From an uncultured Pelagibacteraceae bacterium (GTDB taxonomy: Bacteria; Pseudomonadota; Alphaproteobacteria; Pelagibacterales; Pelagibacteraceae), in NCBI GenBank assembly GCA_902544135.1, contig CACCBF010000007.1, positions 1 through 64,000 on the forward strand: a DNA stretch of 64,000 bases, in the 5' to 3' direction. A model generated the notes under the pieces. That model worked only from the letters and a program-made list of their open reading frames with translations. It had not been told where the DNA came from and did not search any database. The translations under genes were made by a program, and so were the position numbers. Below, piece after piece: positions 1 through 8,897 of the stretch; position 1 is the first letter of the stretch, and every line of letters begins with the position of its first letter.

Positions 1-730
1 TTTTTTTTTCGTTTTTATTTAGTGGATAAAATAGGGGTATTGCCCCCTCTTCTTTATAAGTAATTTCATAATTCTTAATTCTTAAATTATTTTTAATATA
101 ATTGTTGATTTGATTTTCATAATCCTTTTGTGAATTGTCATTCATTTTTGATAACCAAGTTGTTTCTACTAAAGCTCTATTTTTTTCGTATGGTAATGTA
201 TAAAAAAAATGCACGCTTTCTCTTTGTTCACAATCAAAATCCATAAGGTTAAAAATTTTTTCGTCAAAAATATCATTGTATGTTTTTATTTCTACACCAC
301 AAAAATGTTGCCAAAGATTTAGATGGTTTTTTTTAATATTTGGCACACTATTAAAAACCAAAGAATTTTGCTTGTTAATTTCCTCTATATTTTTAAAAAA
401 GAAAATATTTTCATTTTTTTTTAGTTTGTTCTTAATTTTTTCATAAAATAAACCACTATCAATGCTTTGATATGGAAAATTTTTACATTCTAAATAATTT
501 GTTTTACCTGGGATATTAACTGAAAAATTCTCCCAATTTTTTTTTACACAATCGTCAAAGTTATGAGGAGCTACTTTCCAAAAAGACCAAGTCTTATCTC
601 GTTTATATTCCTTCCTAGGTTCAATAATTGCTAAAGTTTTATCTTTTAATTTTTCATGAATTTCTAACTCATAAGCAAGAGATAATCCTGCACAGCCACC
701 ACCAATAATTACATAATCAAATTCTTTCAT
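1..730 (-). CDS. crtY: Lycopene beta-cyclase CrtY (3' end outside window)
   Basis: Lycopene cyclases close the ends of lycopene to make beta-carotene, the precursor of retinal for proteorhodopsin. Translating the minus strand from the ATG at 730 gives an open frame to the window edge (about 243 residues). It begins MKEFDYVIIGGGCAGLSLAY, a dinucleotide-binding GxGxxG-like motif. It continues with ETTW and the EEGAIPL stretch seen in CrtY-type cyclases. The start overlaps the end of crtB by 14 bases, so the two are translationally coupled. The C-terminal part lies beyond base 1. A retinal-forming dioxygenase (blh) may follow outside the window, but this cannot be seen. Confidence 0.85.
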   Translation of the reverse strand, partial: MKEFDYVIIGGGCAGLSLAYELEIHEKLKDKTLAIIEPRKEYKRDKTWSFWKVAPHNFDDCVKKNWENFSVNIPGKTNYLECKNFPYQSIDSGLFYEKIKNKLKKNENIFFFKNIEEINKQNSLVFNSVPNIKKNHLNLWQHFCGVEIKTYNDIFDEKIFNLMDFDCEQRESVHFFYTLPYEKNRALVETTWLSKMNDNSQKDYENQINNYIKNNLRIKNYEITYKEEGAIPLFYPLNKNEKK

Positions 731-1568
731 TTAAATTAATTTCCTCATTTATCAGAATGTGATCATGTTGAATTTGATCTTCATTTTTATTTATCAAATA
801 TAGACTGATTAAGTCAAAAATTGACAAAAAAGTCTCTAATACTTTTTCAATATTTGAGACATAAATCTTCCCTGATTTTCGGTAATTCTCCAAGGTTTTT
901 TTTTTTAAAATTTTATATCCTATTTTTCTATACACTCTTCTAGCAACCAATATAGAAAAACGGAAACTTATTGGTATGCTTTTTATTGCATAGAAAGAAT
1001 CTTGATAATAACGGTTCGCAAGATTAATAGTTGATGAGATTATTTCAAAATTTTCCTCTATATAAAATCTGTTATTTCTTGAATCTTCTAGAACATCTCT
1101 AGATATATTTGTTAATTGCATTGCTATACCCAAATCAATAGCTGACTTAAGAGAATTTTTTTTTGTTACATTTAAAATTTTAGCCATCATTAAGCCAACA
1201 GTCCCAGCTACTCTATATGAATAAATTAATAAATCTTTTTTTGAATCTAGTTCAACTCTCTCTTTAATATCCGATTTAATACCAGCCAATAAATCTTGAA
1301 CTATTTTTATGGATATGTTGAATTCCTCCATGATACCCCACATATTCTTTATAACAAGGTTATCAAATTTTTTTTGATTAAAGTCATTTTCAAATTCAGC
1401 AAATTTTTTTTCTTTGACTTCTATCTTGTTTTTATCGTCCGCAATATTGTCTGCAACTCTACAGAAATCGTATAATACAGAACATTTTTTGAGTGTTTTC
1501 CTTGGTAAAAAAAAACCAGCCCAGCTAAATGACTTAGCATAAACAGATAAGTAACTTTTATCAGACAT
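717..1568 (-). CDS. crtB: Phytoene synthase CrtB
   Basis: Condenses two geranylgeranyl diphosphates into phytoene, the first committed carotenoid step. The 283-residue protein has the squalene/phytoene synthase fold. The first Asp-rich motif appears as DFCRVADNIADD (residues about 34-45). The second is in the stretch AMQLTNISRDVLEDSRNNR (about 148-166), which binds the diphosphates through Mg2+. The ATG at 1568 overlaps the crtI stop as TAATG, and crtY starts inside its 3' end, so crtI-crtB-crtY read as one operon. The length is normal for short bacterial CrtB proteins. Confidence 0.95.
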   Translation of the reverse strand: MSDKSYLSVYAKSFSWAGFFLPRKTLKKCSVLYDFCRVADNIADDKNKIEVKEKKFAEFENDFNQKKFDNLVIKNMWGIMEEFNISIKIVQDLLAGIKSDIKERVELDSKKDLLIYSYRVAGTVGLMMAKILNVTKKNSLKSAIDLGIAMQLTNISRDVLEDSRNNRFYIEENFEIISSTINLANRYYQDSFYAIKSIPISFRFSILVARRVYRKIGYKILKKKTLENYRKSGKIYVSNIEKVLETFLSIFDLISLYLINKNEDQIQHDHILINEEINLNERI

Positions 1569-3028
1569 TATAAAATTTTATCTAACACTTTAGCTGAGGA
1601 TAGTACGCCGGGCACACCAGCACCTGGATGTGTCCCAGCTCCAACAAAATAGAGTCCATCGTACATTTCAGATTTATTGTGAAATCTAAAATAAGCGGAT
1701 TGTGTAAATTTTGGTTGAATTGAAAAGCCAGACCCATACTTTGTGTTTAAATCTTTTTCAAAATAGTCTGGTGTTAAATAAAAATCTTCAACAATATTCT
1801 CTCTTAAGTTTGGCATAAGATCCTTTTCCATTTTTTCAATTACCAAATTTTTCATCTTTTCTCCCTGAACAGACCAATTAATTTCAGATTGATTATTGGG
1901 AACTGGAACAAGAACATAAAAACAATCCTGTCCAGCAGGAGCCATAGTTTTGTCGGTAGCAGAGGGTCTATGAAGATAATAACTTATATCATCATTTAAT
2001 TTTTTATTCTCAAATATGTCATCGAGATGTTCTTTATACTTATTTCCAAATTTTATTGTGTGATGTTCAACGTTTTGGTAAGTTTTTTTTGTTCCAAAAT
2101 AATAAACAAATAATCCCATAGAGTATTCCATCCTTTCTCTTTTCCATTTGAACATAATTGAATTTTTTGAGTTTCCATTAAGCAACTTTTCATAAACTGC
2201 AGGTGGGTCGGCATTACAAATAACATTATCAGCTAAAATATCTGTATTATTATCAAGTCTGACTCCAGTTATTTTATTTCCACTTGAAATAATTTTTTTT
2301 ACCTCATGGCCCTTTATGATCTTAATATCAACTTCATTCATCAGTTTCTCAAAACCTTTAATAATATTACCTGTCCCACCCATTGAGTAATGAATTCCCC
2401 ATTTTTTCTCTAAATATAAAATTAGTCCATAAATAGAAGTAGTTGTAAAAGGATTTCCGCCAACCAAAAGAGGATGCATGCTTAACATTCTTCTTAGTTT
2501 TTCATTTTTTATAAAAGATGAAACTAATGAATAAACTGATTTATAACTCTTAAGTTTTAGAAGTGAAGGAAGTTGCCGCATCATAAAAAAAGGTTTATCA
2601 AAAGGAACATCTGCAAGTTCTAAAAAACCTTTGTCAAAAATTTTTTTTGTAAAACTTACTAATCTTTCATATCCCTCAACATCATCTTTACTAATTTCTG
2701 CAATTTGTTTCTTCATTTCAATTTCATCACCTGAGTAATTAAATTTTGAGTTATCTTCAAAAATAAATTGATACCAAATTTTTAGAGGTGAAAGTTCTAT
2801 GTAATTTTTTGAGTCTTTTTTAAATAATTTGAATAATTCATCAATTAAATAGGGTGCAGTAATAACGGTGGGTCCACCATCGTAAGTAAAACCATTTTTT
2901 TTAAAAACTCTTGCTCTACCGCCAAGATCAGGATGTTTTTCAACTAATGTTACTTGATGACCCTTAGCTTTTAATCTTAAAGCTGCAGCAATACCACCAA
3001 AACCTGAGCCTACCACAATAGAATTCAT
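1568..3028 (-). CDS. crtI: Phytoene desaturase CrtI
   Basis: FAD-dependent desaturase that turns phytoene into lycopene. The 486 residues start with a Rossmann motif (VVGSGFGGIAAALRLKAKG) followed by the GGRA motif typical of the CrtI/amine oxidase superfamily. The C-terminal region reads GLYFVGAGTHPGAGVPGVL, the hallmark FAD-binding end of bacterial CrtI. It is the first gene of the crtI-crtB-crtY run. Only 39 bases separate it from atpF upstream and no convincing terminator lies between, so it may be transcribed with the F0 genes. Confidence 0.97.
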   Translation of the reverse strand: MNSIVVGSGFGGIAAALRLKAKGHQVTLVEKHPDLGGRARVFKKNGFTYDGGPTVITAPYLIDELFKLFKKDSKNYIELSPLKIWYQFIFEDNSKFNYSGDEIEMKKQIAEISKDDVEGYERLVSFTKKIFDKGFLELADVPFDKPFFMMRQLPSLLKLKSYKSVYSLVSSFIKNEKLRRMLSMHPLLVGGNPFTTTSIYGLILYLEKKWGIHYSMGGTGNIIKGFEKLMNEVDIKIIKGHEVKKIISSGNKITGVRLDNNTDILADNVICNADPPAVYEKLLNGNSKNSIMFKWKRERMEYSMGLFVYYFGTKKTYQNVEHHTIKFGNKYKEHLDDIFENKKLNDDISYYLHRPSATDKTMAPAGQDCFYVLVPVPNNQSEINWSVQGEKMKNLVIEKMEKDLMPNLRENIVEDFYLTPDYFEKDLNTKYGSGFSIQPKFTQSAYFRFHNKSEMYDGLYFVGAGTHPGAGVPGVLSSAKVLDKIL

Positions 3029-3067
3029 CTTAATAATCTATAGTTTTTTTAAAAAATTGTAAGAAAA

Positions 3068-3565
3068 TTATGAATTAATTTTTTTTAACTCTTCTTTAGT
3101 CTCTTCTAAATTTTTTTGGAACAAGTTATCTAGTTTAGACTTATCAACGGATGTGGTAATAATTTTTTTAACAGAGTCTACTGCGATTTTTACTGATGCG
3201 TCCTTTATTTCTTTAATCGCTGCTTCTTTCATTTGAACAATTTTGTTTTCAGCAGATGTTTTTTTAATTTCTGAAGACTTGTGGAATTTGTCATTAAGAT
3301 CAATTATTAATCTATCGCTATCTTTTTTAGCCTGTTCCAAAATTTCATTTCTTACAGATTGTGCAGTATCAAGTTTACTCTGAGCATTATCTAATAAATT
3401 TTTTGCCTCTTTTCGAAGTTTTTCACTCTCATCAATTTCACTCTTTATATCAGTAATGAGTTTATTTAGTATTTCATTTATTTTTTGTGGCACTTTTAAA
3501 TAAACCAACCCACCAAAAAAAATAAAAAATGAAACTGCCACCCAGAACGTTGAATCAATTACCAT
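3068..3565 (-). CDS. atpF: F0F1 ATP synthase subunit b (AtpF)
   Basis: Peripheral stalk subunit that holds F1 static against F0. I place the start at the ATG at 3565 (MVIDSTFWVAVSFFIFFGG) because GGAGG lies eight bases before it. Longer in-frame starts at 3580 and 3601 exist but lack such a site. A single N-terminal membrane helix is followed by about 140 charged, coiled-coil residues. The start overlaps the end of the b' gene by 11 bases. About 165 residues is normal for the family. Confidence 0.92.
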   Translation of the reverse strand: MVIDSTFWVAVSFFIFFGGLVYLKVPQKINEILNKLITDIKSEIDESEKLRKEAKNLLDNAQSKLDTAQSVRNEILEQAKKDSDRLIIDLNDKFHKSSEIKKTSAENKIVQMKEAAIKEIKDASVKIAVDSVKKIITTSVDKSKLDNLFQKNLEETKEELKKINS

Positions 3566-4145
3566 AGTATTTGCCTCCATTTTTCCTATATAAATCATCA
3601 ACTATTGCTGAAATACTGCTGTTATTAATCTCAGTGCCTATCAAATTTTTAAGTATCTCTGAAGATGTTTCAATTGCGATATTATTTATTTTTTCAGGAG
3701 CAGTTTTCTTAAGCTGGTCAATCTCAGTTTCAGCTTTCTTAACTTCTTCGTCAATTTGTTTTTCCAAAGTATCTCTTTTAATATTAATATTTTTTAGTGT
3801 CTTTTCTCTAGTCTCATTAAAAAGATTTTTTGATTCAAGTTTACTTTTTAAAATTATATCATCATATTCTTTGAGTTTTAATTCACTATCTTTCCTCTGC
3901 TTATCAGCAGCCTCAATGTTTTCTTGTATTTGAGATTTCCTTAATTCTAAGTTTGCACTAATTTTTGGTAGTATAAGCTTAGATAAAACAACATACAAAG
4001 TACCAAAAACCAATGTAAGCCAAAAAATCTGTGAAACCCAAAATTCAGGATCTAATTGAGGCATACCACCACTTTCAGCTGCAAAAACCTCTTTTGAAAA
4101 AAAGAGGTATAAAAATACTAACTGAAAAAAATATTTTCTAATCAT
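3555..4145 (-). CDS. atpF': F0F1 ATP synthase subunit b' (second stalk subunit)
   Basis: Second, divergent b-type stalk subunit, found in photosynthetic and many other alphaproteobacteria, where b and b' form a heterodimer. The protein has an N-terminal hydrophobic stretch ending in VFAAESGG that looks like a cleavable signal peptide. Then comes the conserved MPQLDPEFWVSQIFWL membrane-entry segment and a long charged coiled coil. The start chosen is the ATG at 4145, not the preceding in-frame TTG at 4148. It lies just after atpE. Confidence 0.9.
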   Translation of the reverse strand: MIRKYFFQLVFLYLFFSKEVFAAESGGMPQLDPEFWVSQIFWLTLVFGTLYVVLSKLILPKISANLELRKSQIQENIEAADKQRKDSELKLKEYDDIILKSKLESKNLFNETREKTLKNINIKRDTLEKQIDEEVKKAETEIDQLKKTAPEKINNIAIETSSEILKNLIGTEINNSSISAIVDDLYRKNGGKYYGN

Positions 4146-4150
4146 CAAAT

Positions 4151-4378
4151 TTAAAACGCAAATAGAATGATTAATGCAACCACCAAACCAAACAACCCAG
4201 TTGCCTCTGCAAGAGCAAATCCTAAAAGCAAATTAGGAAATTGTTTTTGTGCTGCAGAAGGGTTTCTCATTGCCCCTGAAAGATAATTACCAAAAATTAT
4301 CCCAATTCCAACACCAGCACCAGCTAAAGCGATTGCTGCTAAACCCGCTCCGATCATTTTTGCTGCTTCTAATTCCAT
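4151..4378 (-). CDS. atpE: F0F1 ATP synthase subunit c (AtpE)
   Basis: Proton-carrying ring subunit of F0. The 75 residues form two membrane helices joined by a polar loop with the RNPSA motif (RNPSAAQKQ). The proton-binding acidic residue sits in the second helix, in the segment FALAEATGLFGLVVALI (Glu). There is no Na+-specific Gln/Glu/Ser pattern that I can recognise, so H+ coupling is expected. A purine-rich GGAGG precedes the ATG at 4378. Confidence 0.97.
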   Translation of the reverse strand: MELEAAKMIGAGLAAIALAGAGVGIGIIFGNYLSGAMRNPSAAQKQFPNLLLGFALAEATGLFGLVVALIILFAF

Positions 4379-4396
4379 TATATCCTCCTTTGTTAA

Positions 4397-5131
4397 TTAA
4401 TGGTGTAAATTTAATGCATCATTTAAATAAATGCATGTTAAAATTGCAAAAACATAAGCTTGAAGAAAAGCAACTAAGATCTCCAAACCAGTTAATGCAA
4501 CAGAAAATGTTAAAGGAAGCCATCCTCCAACTATCCCAAGGCTTATAACAAAGCCTCCGAAAACTTTCATCATAGTGTGACCTGCCATCATATTAGCAAA
4601 AAGTCTTACCGACAAACTAATAGGTCTACTAAGATATGAAATTATCTCAATGACGACTATCAGAGGCAATAAAACAATAGGAACTCCACTTGGAACAAAA
4701 AGCTTCAAATAACCAAATCCATGTTTTATAAAACCAATAATTGTCACACCAATGAATATGAATGCAGCTAAAACAAATGTAACTATTATATGACTAGTGA
4801 CTGTGAAGGTATAAGGTATCATTCCAAACATGTTGCAAAAAAGAACAAACATGAATAATGAAAATATAAACGCAAAATAAGGTTTTGCCTTAGATCCCGC
4901 TGTATCACTGATCATTTTAGATACGAATGTGTAGCTTAATTCTGCTAATAGTTGAATCTTATTAGGTAGCATAGAATTTTTTTTAGCCCCTAAATTAAAG
5001 ATCAAGAGAATTGCAAGAGAACTGACTACCATAAACAAACTTGCATTTGTAAATGAGATATCAAAAGCTCCGATTTTTATTTCTGGACCAATTCTGTAAA
5101 CTTCGAATTGAGTCATTGGATTTGCTGCCAT
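4397..5131 (-). CDS. atpB: F0F1 ATP synthase subunit a (AtpB)
   Basis: Membrane subunit that forms the two proton half-channels beside the c ring. The 244 residues contain at least five hydrophobic helices. The conserved segment LSVRLFANMMAGHTMM carries the essential Arg, and the C-terminal helix reads LEILVAFLQAYVFAILTCIYL. Subunit a is normally about this size. It sits between atpI and atpE, spaced 11 and 18 bases away, as in other alphaproteobacterial F0 operons. Confidence 0.97.
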   Translation of the reverse strand: MAANPMTQFEVYRIGPEIKIGAFDISFTNASLFMVVSSLAILLIFNLGAKKNSMLPNKIQLLAELSYTFVSKMISDTAGSKAKPYFAFIFSLFMFVLFCNMFGMIPYTFTVTSHIIVTFVLAAFIFIGVTIIGFIKHGFGYLKLFVPSGVPIVLLPLIVVIEIISYLSRPISLSVRLFANMMAGHTMMKVFGGFVISLGIVGGWLPLTFSVALTGLEILVAFLQAYVFAILTCIYLNDALNLHH

Positions 5132-5142
5132 AAATTTTATAT

Positions 5143-5418
5143 CTATTTTTGCATATTTTTGGCAGATCTAATCACATTTGTAATACCTGCGATTACACCT
5201 ACAAAAAAAAAAATTAAAATTAACCATGGTTTAGTACCAAAGGTATTGTCTAAAATAAACCCAATAATTGTCCCTACGGCAACTGCAGATACTAACTCTG
5301 TACTTAGCTTAAAAGCTGAGCCAATAGGCGATGAATTCTGCTTTTTTTTTTCATTGTCTCTCTTTGAGAGTTTTTTTTTTGCAATTTCTAAGCGAGTTTT
5401 GAACTGATTTTTAGACAT
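5143..5418 (-). CDS. atpI: ATP synthase protein I (AtpI-like)
   Basis: Small membrane protein, 91 residues, at the head of the F0 genes. A charged N-terminus (KKKLSKRDNEKKKQ) precedes two predicted membrane helices (STELVSAVAVGTIIGFILD and KPWLILIFFFVGVIAGITNV). This matches the alphaproteobacterial AtpI/AtpQ-type family linked to c-ring assembly. It follows smc by 13 bases and precedes atpB by 11. Assignment rests on position plus the two-helix pattern. Confidence 0.85.
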   Translation of the reverse strand: MSKNQFKTRLEIAKKKLSKRDNEKKKQNSSPIGSAFKLSTELVSAVAVGTIIGFILDNTFGTKPWLILIFFFVGVIAGITNVIRSAKNMQK

Positions 5419-5431
5419 CTGATTATTTTAA

Positions 5432-7828
5432 TCAAGCAACCATACTCTCCGCTTTTTGTAAATCAACTGCTACCAGCTGACTTATTCCTTTTTCAGGCAT
5501 GGTTACACCGTATAATCTATTCATTTTTGACATTGTCAGTGCATGGTGTGTAACTATGATAAATTTTGTATTTGTTATTTTTGTAAGTTCATCTAATAAA
5601 TTACAAAATCTTGTGACATTAGCGTCATCCAAAGGAGCATCTACTTCATCTAGCACACAAATAGGAGAAGGATTAGTTAAAAAAACTGCGAAGATAAGTG
5701 AAAGTGCAGTTAAAGCTTGTTCTCCACCCGATAATAGAGTTATTGATTGAAGTCTTTTTCCTGGTGGACTAACCAACATTTCTAAACCTGCTTCTAGAGG
5801 GTCCTCTGAGTCAACCAGTTCAAGTTTTGCATTACCACCATTAAATAATTTTGTATAGACTTCATTGAATTTTCTATTAACTTTTTCAAAGGCTTCAACC
5901 AATCTCTCTCTACCTTTTTGGTTGAGCTCACTAATGCTGTCTTTTAATTTTACAATTGCTGTTACTAAATCTGCCCGGTCTGACTCCATTTTTTTAATTT
6001 CAGTCTCGTATTTATTAGTTTCTTCATCTGCTTTTAAATTAACAGATCCTAGTTTTTCTCTTTCCTGTTTTTTTTTATCTAATAAATCTTCTTGATTAAC
6101 AGCATCAGGTAATTCTTCAACACCATTTAAATTTGAATTTTCTAAGATATTTTCCTCAGTCAAATTAAGCTCAGAAGTAATCCGATCTATTAGATCATTT
6201 TTTCTTTTTCTTAATCCTTCGACAGTTGCACCAGAACTTGCTTTTCTCTCTCTTATTTGAATAGATTCCTCTTGTATTTCATTCAGTTTCGTTCTTAATA
6301 GGTCAATTTTTTCATCAGTATCACTTATAATTTTTTCATTTTCTTCTTTTTCTTCCTCTGAATTTCTTAAATTCTCTGAAATTTGTCCCTTTTTTTCAGC
6401 TTGTATTTTTGGTTGGTTATCAAGTATTTCTAATTGATTAGTTAGATTATTCTTTCTACCAGTTAATTCATTTACCATTTTTTCAGAATTTGAAAGTAAA
6501 TTTTTCCAGCTTTCAATTTCTTTTTCAATTATTTTGATTCTTTCATTTCTTTTAATAGATTCTTTTTTGATATTTTGATTTTTACTATAGCTATCAGCAT
6601 ATTTATCAATGATTTTTTCAAGACCATTTAAACTATCCATTGCACTATCATTTTGATTTGAACTTATTAAAGTTTTAATTTTTCCTATTTCATCAATTAA
6701 ATAATTTTTTGAATTATCAAGATCCTCATTTGATTTTTTTTCTGTCTCAAAATATTTTGAATCAACTTCTATTAGGTCACTTTTTTCCTCTTTGAGTCTT
6801 TTCTCATTAGAATTAGCATCTATAATAATTCCTCTTTCTCTTGAAACATCTTCATCAAGTGTTGTTAATGACTTTTTAATATTCTCAATCTCTTCTTGAG
6901 TCCTAGTATTTTCTTTATCCAAACTCTGAAGTTCTAAATTCAATCTTTGGATTTTAGACAAATTTTCAATATTTTTTTCTCTTAACGGACTAACTTTTTC
7001 TATTTCTAGTTTGATTAACTTTTCAATTTCTGCAATTCTTTCATTAAATCCGCTAACCTCACCCTCGGCCTCTGTGTTTATTTCATTTTCAATTGTTATT
7101 TCTTTATCAATTTCTATTAATTTCAGATAGTAAAGACCAGCTTCAATTTTTTTGATTTCATCTGTTATGTTTTTATACTTTGTGGCTTCTTCCGCTTGTT
7201 TTTGAAGATTTGCCAATTGCCTCTCTTGCTGTCTCCTTAATTCATCTGCTCTCTTAAGATTATTTTCAGCTGCACTTAATCTTAATTCAGCTTCATGTCG
7301 TCTTACATGTAGACCAGAGATACCGGCTGCTTCTTCAAGAATTGCTCTTCTATCAGTGGGTTTAGCCGTCACTAGGGCTCCAATTCTACCCTGACTAATC
7401 ATCGATGGAGAATGAGCTCCAGTGGATAAATCAGCAAAAAACATTTGTGAGTCTCTTGCTCTTACTTCTTTATCATTGATGTAAAACTTGGATCCTTTAT
7501 CTTTTTCAATTTTTCTTCTAACATTTACCTCATTAACTTCTCGATATTGAATAGGTCCCTCACCAGTATCATTTTTAACTGTAATAGACACCTCAGCGAT
7601 ATTTTTAGATGGTTTATTTGAAGTACCAGAAAAAATTACATCCTCCATTCCTGAGCCACGTAAACTTTTGGCAGATGTTTCGCCCATAACCCATCTAATG
7701 GATTCTACAATATTTGATTTTCCACACCCGTTAGGTCCAACTATACCAGTTAAACCATCTTCGATTAAGAAATTGGTTTTATCAGCAAAAGACTTAAACC
7801 CATTTAGTTGGATTTTTTTAAACTCCAT
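5432..7828 (-). CDS. smc: SMC-type chromosome segregation ATPase, short form without recognisable hinge
   Basis: ABC-type ATPase of the SMC family, expected to organise and help segregate the chromosome. Residues 31-38 hold the Walker A motif GPNGCGKS. The C-terminal head has the signature LLSGGEQAL (about 698-706) and Walker B ICVLDEVDAPLDD (about 723-735). The middle is coiled coil. At 798 residues it is far shorter than canonical bacterial SMC (about 1150), and I cannot find a folded hinge domain. The longest non-coil break is near residues 390-420. The N-terminal sequence MEFKKIQLNGFKSFADKTNF is typical alphaproteobacterial SMC rather than RecN or SbcC. It lies between a dsbA-like gene and atpI. 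Confidence 0.9.
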   Translation of the reverse strand: MEFKKIQLNGFKSFADKTNFLIEDGLTGIVGPNGCGKSNIVESIRWVMGETSAKSLRGSGMEDVIFSGTSNKPSKNIAEVSITVKNDTGEGPIQYREVNEVNVRRKIEKDKGSKFYINDKEVRARDSQMFFADLSTGAHSPSMISQGRIGALVTAKPTDRRAILEEAAGISGLHVRRHEAELRLSAAENNLKRADELRRQQERQLANLQKQAEEATKYKNITDEIKKIEAGLYYLKLIEIDKEITIENEINTEAEGEVSGFNERIAEIEKLIKLEIEKVSPLREKNIENLSKIQRLNLELQSLDKENTRTQEEIENIKKSLTTLDEDVSRERGIIIDANSNEKRLKEEKSDLIEVDSKYFETEKKSNEDLDNSKNYLIDEIGKIKTLISSNQNDSAMDSLNGLEKIIDKYADSYSKNQNIKKESIKRNERIKIIEKEIESWKNLLSNSEKMVNELTGRKNNLTNQLEILDNQPKIQAEKKGQISENLRNSEEEKEENEKIISDTDEKIDLLRTKLNEIQEESIQIRERKASSGATVEGLRKRKNDLIDRITSELNLTEENILENSNLNGVEELPDAVNQEDLLDKKKQEREKLGSVNLKADEETNKYETEIKKMESDRADLVTAIVKLKDSISELNQKGRERLVEAFEKVNRKFNEVYTKLFNGGNAKLELVDSEDPLEAGLEMLVSPPGKRLQSITLLSGGEQALTALSLIFAVFLTNPSPICVLDEVDAPLDDANVTRFCNLLDELTKITNTKFIIVTHHALTMSKMNRLYGVTMPEKGISQLVAVDLQKAESMVA

Positions 7829-7836
7829 TAATTAGC

Positions 7837-8412
7837 TTATATCAGCTTTTCTAGAGATTTTTTTAAATTTTTATAATTAAGAGTTTTCTCAAACTTTTTT
7901 CCATTAATTATTATCGTAGGAGTGGAATTTATCTCAAATTTTTTAGTGCCTTCGATTCGATCACTTAAAACAAAATCTTCAATTTTTTTATCACTTATAC
8001 ACTTTTCAAAATCTAAAGTAAAATTTTTGTTTTCAATAAATTTTTTTAAGTTTTCATTAGCCTCCTCGATTGATTTACCTTTTATCCAAGCCTGCTGATC
8101 AGAATATAAACTCATCATAATTTCTAAACTTTGATCTTGTTTGCACTGCGAAATTTTTGATGCATTAAGAGCGACAATATCTAAGGGAAAGTGCCTAAAT
8201 TCTATTTTTACCAAACCAGTATCAATGAATTCTTTTTTAAGTAACGGATAAATATTATTGTGAAAATCTGCGCAATGACTACAAGTCAGGGACTCGTAAG
8301 CAATAATTGTTATTTTGGCATCATCTTGTCCGGAAACAATACGATTATTTTCAGCATTTACTTTCAGAGAAAATCCTAGAAAAATCAAAATTAATAAAAT
8401 AGTTTTTTTCAT
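7837..8412 (-). CDS. DsbA-family periplasmic thiol oxidoreductase
   Basis: Secreted thioredoxin-fold protein of 191 residues. A signal peptide (MKKTILLILIFLGFSLKVNA) precedes the mature domain. The redox site is CSHC in YESLTCSHCADFHNN, and a later cis-Pro loop reads INSTPTIIING. This is the DsbA/BdbD-like Thioredoxin_4 group common in alphaproteobacteria, which oxidises or isomerises disulfides of exported proteins. Its start overlaps the end of dciA by four bases, and smc follows after eight, so it is part of the same run. Confidence 0.88.
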   Translation of the reverse strand: MKKTILLILIFLGFSLKVNAENNRIVSGQDDAKITIIAYESLTCSHCADFHNNIYPLLKKEFIDTGLVKIEFRHFPLDIVALNASKISQCKQDQSLEIMMSLYSDQQAWIKGKSIEEANENLKKFIENKNFTLDFEKCISDKKIEDFVLSDRIEGTKKFEINSTPTIIINGKKFEKTLNYKNLKKSLEKLI

Positions 8413-8897
8413 TTTTCTCTAAATACTTTTGTTAGTTCTATTAAGGATTTTTTGATTTTTTCATTTTTAACACTCTCGATTTTTTTGTGGTATGTTTTTC
8501 TTGTCACAGCTTTTTTCTCTATTTTGTCAATGATTACCTGCTTTCGTTCTTCCTCAAAAGTAGTAAATTTGATTTTTTCAATTATTATATTTCCAAAGAA
8601 ATTATTTACTCTATCCATGATTTCTTTCTTTGAATATTCTAAATCTATTTCATGACCTCTCTTAACCATAATTAATAACATACTAACTCCAAATTTATTT
8701 GAATTTTTAAATGATTTTGGGAAACAAACTTTAAAGAGACTTTCTCCTACCAAAAATTTCCAATTATTAAGTATTTCAGAAAAAATATGGCCTCTTTTGT
8801 TGATAACTTTTTTAACACTTGTTGGTAAGGTGTCTTTAAAAGATCTTAAGCCTTGAATGGATCTTAATCTCTGCTTAGTATTATTTTTGAAATACAT
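8409..8897 (-). CDS. dciA: DciA-like protein (DUF721)
   Basis: DciA proteins help load the replicative helicase DnaB in bacteria without DnaC. The 162-residue protein carries the DUF721 pattern: an N-terminal basic stretch, then a helix with W (FSEILNNWKFLVGESLFKV), followed by a beta-rich KH-like part. The neighbourhood (divergent from mutY, followed by a dsbA-like gene and smc) is the usual one for this family in alphaproteobacteria. Its ATG directly abuts the mutY ATG as CATATG, leaving no intergenic space. Confidence 0.8.
   Translation of the reverse strand: MYFKNNTKQRLRSIQGLRSFKDTLPTSVKKVINKRGHIFSEILNNWKFLVGESLFKVCFPKSFKNSNKFGVSMLLIMVKRGHEIDLEYSKKEIMDRVNNFFGNIIIEKIKFTTFEEERKQVIIDKIEKKAVTRKTYHKKIESVKNEKIKKSLIELTKVFREK

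Noticed and set aside
3029-3067. TTTTTTAAAAAA run in the atpF-crtI gap as a terminator
   Set aside because: It is an A/T-only palindrome without a GC stem, common by chance at this base composition.
4249-4548. A 99-codon plus-strand frame opposite atpE and atpB
   Set aside because: It lies fully antisense to two strongly conserved F0 genes, is Leu/Gln-rich as an antisense artefact would be, and matches no family.
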